DNA of 64,000 nucleotides from Phil1 sp963643205 (GTDB lineage: Bacteria; Bacillota; Clostridia; Christensenellales; CAG-138), in contig CAVIJJ010000002.1 of NCBI GenBank assembly GCA_963643205.1, forward strand, positions 52,417-116,416, written 5' to 3'. The notes under the pieces were generated by a model, which saw only the letters and a program-made list of their open reading frames with translations, did no database searches and was not told the origin of the DNA. Below, in pieces: positions 59,267 to 64,000 of the stretch. Position numbers and translations under genes: made by a program. Positions within the stretch are counted from its first letter, which is position 1; every line of letters starts with the position of its first letter.

Positions 59267-60904
59267 ATGGGAAAGAAAACGGTTTGCATTGCCTTGATAA
59301 TTGCGTTGCTCTGTTCTGTTGTGACGGCCTGCGGCAAAAACGAGGCTGTCGAAAGCTGGACATGCTCCGCCTGCGGCAATGAGGCAACGGATAATTTCTG
59401 CAGCCATTGCGGGCAGCCGCGCGAGCAGGCTAACGCCGATAGTGAGCCGGATATAACGGCCCGGGAAACGCCTGTGGCCGATACTGCCGTAAAAACCGAG
59501 ATAACCGAGGTAAATTATCAAATTCTTTCCGAACTTCCGGAGCTGTTTACCGAATGCCGCCTGTCGGATGATGAGGTAGCCGCTCTTAAAAACGCTGACC
59601 TGGAAACACTGCGCGAAAAAATCTCAACTCCTGCCGACTTTGCCGCCTGGATTGATACGCAGGACGGAACCTATACCTCGCACATATTTTCAAATGACGC
59701 GGGGCAGCGCACTTACGGCGCGGAATTTGACTTTAGTTGGTGGCAGCAGGGAATGCTTGGAACCCCCGTGGCCAACACTCTTGCCGCTCATATATTGAGT
59801 GACGATATTCAGGGCATCGGGCAGCTTGAGGTGGTAACGGATTATGAACCCTGCGAGGATTATGTAGTACGCAGCGGCGTTGTTATCCCCACCGAAGGCG
59901 GTTATTATATCTATTCTGTTGATTACGAAACAAACTACGCCCAAACCTCAAATGGATGGGACGAAAGAATACCGCTGATATTTGTGGAATCGCTTCAGGA
60001 TATAATTCCCTTCTTCGGCAGCGAAGCGGATGCGGACTATATCGGCGCAACGCTTACGCAGCTTTTCTATTTCCCGCAGGATGAGCAGATAATTCTGGAC
60101 CTTGTCAACGGCGTATATGTCGCGGACGGCAGCGCGGAAGAGCTTTACAGAAACGATGAATATCTCAGCGGCTGGGAAGAGAGAACTTACGGCCACATAA
60201 AGCCCGAAAATATCGGCAGCTATCAGCTTTCGAGTATGCTTGGCGGCACAACGCTGACGGCGGAGGAGGCGTACGCTCTTCTTGATTGCGCGCCGGAAGA
60301 GGTGAAGGAGCGCGTCAAAACCGCGGGCGATATGCTTATGTATATGCTTGCGGCTCAAATAGGTGATTGCGGCGGCGACCGTACGAAAACCATCAATGGC
60401 AACGAATGGCACTATAATCTGAACGCGTTCGAGGTGATGGAGCGCCGTCTCGGCAACTGCGGCTCGTCCGCGAATCTGGCAAACTATCTGCTTGAGGGTG
60501 ACTATGACGAAATAGGCTTTATACTTCATGCCTATTATATCGGAGAGGGCGGCGGCCACGTTTATAATTATATCCTCTATGAGGGTGAATATTATATCGT
60601 GGATTTCAGCTGGTATATTTTTAGTAACTACAGCCCGTCAAACGATTTCCCGGTTGTGAAGCTTTCAAAGCTTGAAGACTATAAGGATCAGGTGAACAAT
60701 ATTTATGGCGGCGTTTGCATGGCCCTGGCGCATACGTCCACCGGTCAGCACCTGCCGAACGTGTTTGATGACGCGGCCGGGAAATACGCCGTCCCCGAGG
60801 GCGCGGAGTATACGGTGCTGTATCAGGAAAACGGCGATAATTGCTATCAGGTCGCTGAATATCCCCTTGATCGCGCCGAGCTTGATTGGATATCGTATCA
60901 ATAA
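59267..60904 (+). CDS. Zinc-ribbon lipoprotein with transglutaminase-like domain
   Basis: The start at 59267 (GGGAGAA upstream) gives 545 aa. The signal peptide ends in a lipobox (SVVTAC, lipidated Cys22). Directly after it comes a zinc ribbon with Cys33, 36, 45 and 48 (CSACG ... FCSHCGQPRE). The C-terminal part has a Cys-His-Asp triad in the transglutaminase-like order: Cys398 in RRLGNCGSSANLANYLL, His431 in GEGGGHVYNYI and Asp446 in YYIVDFSWYIF. Such domains often act as peptidases or cross-linkers at the cell surface. The middle (about 80-370) is unrecognised. It is monocistronic. Confidence 0.78.
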   Translation: MGKKTVCIALIIALLCSVVTACGKNEAVESWTCSACGNEATDNFCSHCGQPREQANADSEPDITARETPVADTAVKTEITEVNYQILSELPELFTECRLSDDEVAALKNADLETLREKISTPADFAAWIDTQDGTYTSHIFSNDAGQRTYGAEFDFSWWQQGMLGTPVANTLAAHILSDDIQGIGQLEVVTDYEPCEDYVVRSGVVIPTEGGYYIYSVDYETNYAQTSNGWDERIPLIFVESLQDIIPFFGSEADADYIGATLTQLFYFPQDEQIILDLVNGVYVADGSAEELYRNDEYLSGWEERTYGHIKPENIGSYQLSSMLGGTTLTAEEAYALLDCAPEEVKERVKTAGDMLMYMLAAQIGDCGGDRTKTINGNEWHYNLNAFEVMERRLGNCGSSANLANYLLEGDYDEIGFILHAYYIGEGGGHVYNYILYEGEYYIVDFSWYIFSNYSPSNDFPVVKLSKLEDYKDQVNNIYGGVCMALAHTSTGQHLPNVFDDAAGKYAVPEGAEYTVLYQENGDNCYQVAEYPLDRAELDWISYQ

Positions 60905-60912
60905 ACCACATC

Positions 60913-60937
60913 GCCCCGACTTTCTCGGGGCTTTTTT
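60913..60937 (+). terminator. Terminator of the transglutaminase-like lipoprotein gene
   Basis: GCCCCGA (60913-60919) pairs with TCGGGGC (60925-60931), followed by six T residues, just after the stop codon. Confidence 0.92.
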
Positions 60938-61023
60938 ATATCCCCTGAATTGCTTGTTAAGCTTTCCCCCAAAAAATAAAATTTATGCAATTTGCACAAT
61001 TTTCACTTTTAAGCCACAAACGG

Positions 61024-61051
61024 TTGACAGAATGTTGGTAATCACTATAAT
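61024..61051 (+). promoter_or_regulatory. Sigma-A promoter of the TasA/SipW operon
   Basis: A perfect TTGACA (61024-61029) and a perfect TATAAT (61046-61051) are separated by 16 nt. This is the best consensus match in the window. About 80 nt of A/T-rich leader follow. Confidence 0.75.
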
Positions 61052-61132
61052 ATTAAGTAATGACGTTGTAACTATTGAATATACACAGGATAAATTGTAG
61101 CTGTTTTATTATTTTTGCGGAGAATGAAACAG

Positions 61133-61975
61133 ATGAAGAAACAAAAGGGGATAAGAACAATTATTGCTGTATTGGCTGCGCTGCTTGCGGTCAGCCTGCT
61201 TATGATTTTTGGAATTTATCTGCGCGCGCGGCTCGATCGGGGTGCGGATATGGCAGAAATCACGGATAACTTTATCGGCAGTGTTACGGAAGATGAAAGC
61301 AGCGGCGCAGGCGGCGTGATTGCTCTTGGCAAAGCAAGCAAAACGACAAAGCTTGGTGTTTCAAATATAAACTTTTCAATTCCCGCCACTTCTAAGACGG
61401 CAGGCGCTCCGCTCTCCGGCGCGTCATCTTCCTCCTCGGTATCCATAGAGCTTTATAACAGGCAGAGCGAGGACAATACTCCGTTCAATGTAACAAATAT
61501 GTTCCCCGGAGACAATGAAACAAAGTATTACTGCGTTCGTGTATCGTATCACGATAGTGTAACTGTGCACTTTAGGGCTACCGTTCGCCCCGGATACGAA
61601 AAGCTGGCAGAGGTGCTGAAAATAAAGGTAGTTCTGCTTAACACGGGCGAAACCATGTATGATGGGCTTATGAAGAATATGCCCGCGAGCGTAACGCATA
61701 AGCTCCGTTCGTCCGGCAATGCCGTGGATGAGCTTGATTATGAAATAACCGCTTATCTTGATACATCGGTAGGCAATGAATATCAGGAAAAGGATCTTAT
61801 AGCGGACTTCAAATGGTGGGTTGAAGGGGAGGAAAAATCAAACCTTAATCCCATGCCGGCAACGGGAGACGCTTCCGCTTTGCCTTGGGCTTGCCTTGCC
61901 ATTGGCGCGGGTTTGGTTGTGCTTTTGATAATTCATGTACGCAACAGGCGTAAGGGGAGAAAAGAATATGAATGA
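61133..61975 (+). CDS. Sortase-signal surface protein of the TasA/SipW operon
   Basis: With the start at 61133 (GGAGA about 9 nt upstream) the product is 280 aa. It has an N-terminal helix (about 8-30, following MKKQKG), an extracellular domain with FRATVRPGYEKLAEVLKIKV and ELDYEITAYLDTSVGNEYQE, typical of proteins coded beside SipW and TasA, and a C-terminal NPMPATGD sorting-type motif followed by a hydrophobic helix and RRKGRK tail. The motif is MPxTG rather than LPxTG. No sortase gene is in the window. It probably anchors or caps TasA-like fibres (inference). It overlaps the next gene by 8 nt. Confidence 0.78.
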   Translation: MKKQKGIRTIIAVLAALLAVSLLMIFGIYLRARLDRGADMAEITDNFIGSVTEDESSGAGGVIALGKASKTTKLGVSNINFSIPATSKTAGAPLSGASSSSSVSIELYNRQSEDNTPFNVTNMFPGDNETKYYCVRVSYHDSVTVHFRATVRPGYEKLAEVLKIKVVLLNTGETMYDGLMKNMPASVTHKLRSSGNAVDELDYEITAYLDTSVGNEYQEKDLIADFKWWVEGEEKSNLNPMPATGDASALPWACLAIGAGLVVLLIIHVRNRRKGRKEYE

Positions 61976-62504
61976 TGCAAAAAAGCTTACTTTGGGCATT
62001 GTTGCGATCATAATTCTTGCGCTGTGCCTTTGCGTTACAACATACGCGCTTGTGTATGCCTCGGTTTCCGTTGAAAACAATCTGTTTCACACGGGCAGGG
62101 TTAAAATTAACCTTAATAACGGCCAGCCGGTAATACGCGAAAATGAGTTCAATTTCGAGCCGGGTATGACCGTTGAAAAAGACTTTTTCGTGAAGAACGA
62201 GAGCACCTGGGAAGTTTATTACAAAATATATTTTGAAGATGTTTCGGGCGATCTTGCGGACGTGCTTATTATCAGCGTAAAGGATGGCGACAAGGTGCTT
62301 TATACCGGCACCGCGAGCGACCTTACAAGAAAAAACGTTCTTGCGGCGGATGATACGCTTAAGGTGGATGAGCGCAGAAATTTGAAGATATTCTTCCATT
62401 TTCCGGAGGAATGCGGCAACGAGGCGCAGAATAGGGACCTTGCGTTTACGCTTTGCGCCGAGGCTACGCAGACAAAGAATAATCCGGGCAAATTATTTAA
62501 CTGA
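61968..62504 (+). CDS. TasA-like (camelysin family) membrane-linked protein
   Basis: The start at 61968 (GGGGAGA upstream) gives 178 aa. It has an N-terminal helix (about 9-30) and a beta-rich domain: VENNLFHTGRVKINLNNGQP, FEPGMTVEKDFFVKNEST and WEVYYKIYFEDVSGDLADV. This is the usual pattern of TasA/CalY-family proteins, in which the phrase G-x-V-x-I-x-L-N-x-G follows the signal region. It lacks the canonical AWFTD signal seen in the later gene of this operon. It overlaps the upstream gene by 8 nt and precedes sipW by 11 nt. Confidence 0.75.
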   Translation: MNDAKKLTLGIVAIIILALCLCVTTYALVYASVSVENNLFHTGRVKINLNNGQPVIRENEFNFEPGMTVEKDFFVKNESTWEVYYKIYFEDVSGDLADVLIISVKDGDKVLYTGTASDLTRKNVLAADDTLKVDERRNLKIFFHFPEECGNEAQNRDLAFTLCAEATQTKNNPGKLFN

Positions 62505-62515
62505 GAGAAGATAGC

Positions 62516-63208
62516 ATGAAGGCATTAAAAACAGTTCGCACCATATTTGTATGGCTGGTAGTGGCCATTGCCGTATTTATGATGGTATTCACCATTGTTT
62601 CGGTTTCGGTATTTGAACGCACGGACAGGAATCTGTTCGGATACAAAGCGTTTATAGTGCTTTCCGATTCAATGAGCAAAACGGATTTTTCTTCGGGAGA
62701 TCTGGTATTTGTAAAAGAGGTGGACTGCACTACCCTGCAGCCGGGCGACATAATCGCCTACACCTCGCAGAATGTTTCAAATTTCGGGGAGACGGTAACC
62801 CATAAAATCCGCCGCGCCACAACGGACGAAAACGGTCAGCCCGGGTTTATAACATATGGCACAACTACCGATATTGACGACGAAACCGTTGTGACATTTG
62901 CTTATATTATAGGCAAGTATCAGTTCAGCATACCCAAGCTCGGTTCGTTTTTCAGGTTTTTGAAAACAACGCCGGGATACATTATATGCATATTTACGCC
63001 GTTCCTTATTCTGATAATCATGGAAGGCGTGAACTGCGTTCGTCTTTTCAAAAAGTACAGGTCTCAGCAGAGGGCGGAGCTTAAGAAAGAGCGGGCGAAG
63101 ATAGAGGCGGAGCGCGCGGAAACGCAGCGCATGATGCAGGAACTGCTTGAAATGAAGGCACAGCTTGAAAAGCAGAGCGGTAAAAGCGATACCGAGGGCA
63201 AAGAATAA
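62516..63208 (+). CDS. sipW: SipW-type signal peptidase I
   Basis: SipW processes TasA-like matrix proteins. The 230-aa protein has a Ser in IVLSDSMSKTDFSSGDLVFV and a His in ETVTHKIRRATTD where ordinary signal peptidases carry Lys; this marks the ER/SipW type. Helices are near 7-30 and about 155-180. An unusual feature is a C-terminal, highly charged coiled coil (about 182-225, KKERAKIEAERAETQRMMQE) facing the cytoplasm. It lies upstream of a TasA-like gene, in the expected order. Confidence 0.92.
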   Translation: MKALKTVRTIFVWLVVAIAVFMMVFTIVSVSVFERTDRNLFGYKAFIVLSDSMSKTDFSSGDLVFVKEVDCTTLQPGDIIAYTSQNVSNFGETVTHKIRRATTDENGQPGFITYGTTTDIDDETVVTFAYIIGKYQFSIPKLGSFFRFLKTTPGYIICIFTPFLILIIMEGVNCVRLFKKYRSQQRAELKKERAKIEAERAETQRMMQELLEMKAQLEKQSGKSDTEGKE

Positions 63209-63276
63209 TAGTTTTTTAATCACGGGATTCGTGATTGTATATTGTCATTAAGAAATATAAATGGAGGGTAAAAACA

Positions 63277-64000
63277 ATGACAAAGATCTCTAAGAGCAAA
63301 AAGACCAAACGCGCATTGCTCACAAGTGCATTTGCAATTCTTATGTGCACCGCAATGCTGGTTGGCACGACCTTCGCGTGGTTCACCGATACTGCGACAA
63401 CTGCGGTGAACAAAATTCAGTCCGGTACGCTCGATGTTCAGCTCGTAGATGCTGACGACAATGACCTTGAAGGAAAAACCCTGAACTTCAAGAAGGCGGA
63501 AGGCCACGAAAATGAAGAAATCCTTTGGGAGCCCGGCTGTACTTATGAGCTTCCCGCCGTTTATATTAAGAACAACGGCAATCTCGCTCTGAAGTACAAG
63601 ATTCAGATCACCGGCATTAACGGCGACGCTAAGCTCAATGAGGCAATCGAGTGGACCATCGACGGTCTTGATCTTGAAACAGAAGGTCACCTCCTCGCAA
63701 ACGAAAAATCCGAAGCTCTTACCATTAAGGGCCACATGAAGGAAGACGCAGGCAACGAGTATCAGGGACTGTCTATCGACGGTATCGCTATCACCGTTGC
63801 CGCTACTCAGGATACTGTTGAGTACGACAGCTACGATAATCAGTATGATAAGGATGCACAATATCTTGATAAGGATGCACAATATCTGACCTATCCCGCA
63901 GGTGTGACAACCGATACTTTCCCGGAAACCATTGACAACACAACTTGGACAGGAGCTGTAAGTACTGCTCCCGCAACAGCAGCCTATGTTGACGGCAACG
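63277..64000 (+). CDS. TasA/CalY-family matrix protein, C-terminus outside window
   Basis: The frame is open from ATG 63277 (GGAGGG upstream) to the right edge, 241 residues. The N-terminus has a SipW-type signal: basic MTKISKSKKTKR, hydrophobic ALLTSAFAILMCTAMLVG and the hallmark TTFAWFTDTATTAVNKIQSG. A TLDVQLVD segment follows, then a beta-rich domain with WEPGCTYELPAVYIKNNGNL and ALKYKIQITGINGDAKL. It is the last visible gene of the operon and likely forms the major extracellular fibre. It contains a 21-bp tandem duplication. Confidence 0.85.
   Translation, partial: MTKISKSKKTKRALLTSAFAILMCTAMLVGTTFAWFTDTATTAVNKIQSGTLDVQLVDADDNDLEGKTLNFKKAEGHENEEILWEPGCTYELPAVYIKNNGNLALKYKIQITGINGDAKLNEAIEWTIDGLDLETEGHLLANEKSEALTIKGHMKEDAGNEYQGLSIDGIAITVAATQDTVEYDSYDNQYDKDAQYLDKDAQYLTYPAGVTTDTFPETIDNTTWTGAVSTAPATAAYVDGN
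63847..63888 (+). repeat. 21-bp tandem duplication in the TasA-like gene
   Basis: GATAAGGATGCACAATATCT occurs twice in direct tandem, with only the final base of the 21-nt units differing. It encodes DKDAQYL twice, in frame. The near identity suggests a recent duplication or slipped-strand event. Confidence 0.92.

Overview
The window is a chromosomal segment of a Gram-positive anaerobe, most likely of class Clostridia. The main evidence is a PolC-type replicase next to the rseP/ispG block, the ireB-ruvX-DUF1292 trio, the rimP-nusA-rnpM-ylxQ-infB-rbfA-nrnA-truB-ribF-rpsO run, the hybrid-cluster protein, iron-dependent alcohol dehydrogenase and a SipW/TasA locus. Base composition looks intermediate and codon use is rich in ATA, CTT and AAG. 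I cannot assign a genus. I see no phage, insertion sequence, CRISPR array or tRNA gene.

Layout. 1-7.4 kb: secA (cut by the left edge), a DMT transporter with a YdcF-like protein, a GT4 glycosyltransferase and an M18 aminopeptidase. 7.4-12.6 kb: an accessory locus with a cobalamin riboswitch, a 59-aa YezD-type protein, a second switch-like leader, and a 1485-aa sortase-anchored surface protein carrying a transcobalamin-like C-terminal (DUF4430) domain. This is the most interesting stretch of the window. 12.7-20.5 kb: a Cys/Asp-rich protein, efp, a cation/proton antiporter with a PII-like partner, uracil-DNA glycosylase with a lysophospholipase-like hydrolase, a LysR regulator, a beta-lactamase-fold hydrolase and an amino-acid permease. 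20.6-34.3 kb: small alarmone synthetase, malQ, alcohol dehydrogenase, a Crp/Fnr regulator divergent from a ferredoxin-hcp operon, a LysR regulator, an MFS transporter, a MalY/PatB-type lyase with asparaginase, then ireB-ruvX-DUF1292-LD-carboxypeptidase. 34.5-37 kb: NhaC-type antiporter and a small membrane protein.

37-58.7 kb is a long co-directional housekeeping region: rpsB-tsf, pyrH-frr-uppS-cdsA-dxr-rseP-ispG-polC, rimP to ribF, rpsO, secG and smpB, followed by ssrA (tmRNA). Genes here are tightly packed, often with 1-14 nt overlaps, and several use TTG or GTG starts. The PolC has an apparently decayed proofreading exonuclease domain.

59.2-64 kb returns to cell-surface functions: a zinc-ribbon lipoprotein with a transglutaminase-like triad, then a TasA/SipW-type operon (sortase-signal protein, TasA-like protein, SipW signal peptidase, and a second TasA-like matrix protein that runs off the right edge).

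Functional reading. The B12 leader would shut off expression of the YezD protein, and perhaps the surface protein, when cobalamin is plentiful. That fits a surface system for corrinoid capture, but this is inference. The hcp operon and its palindromic site fit a nitrosative or redox stress response. The right-hand operon fits an extracellular fibre or matrix system with dedicated secretion.
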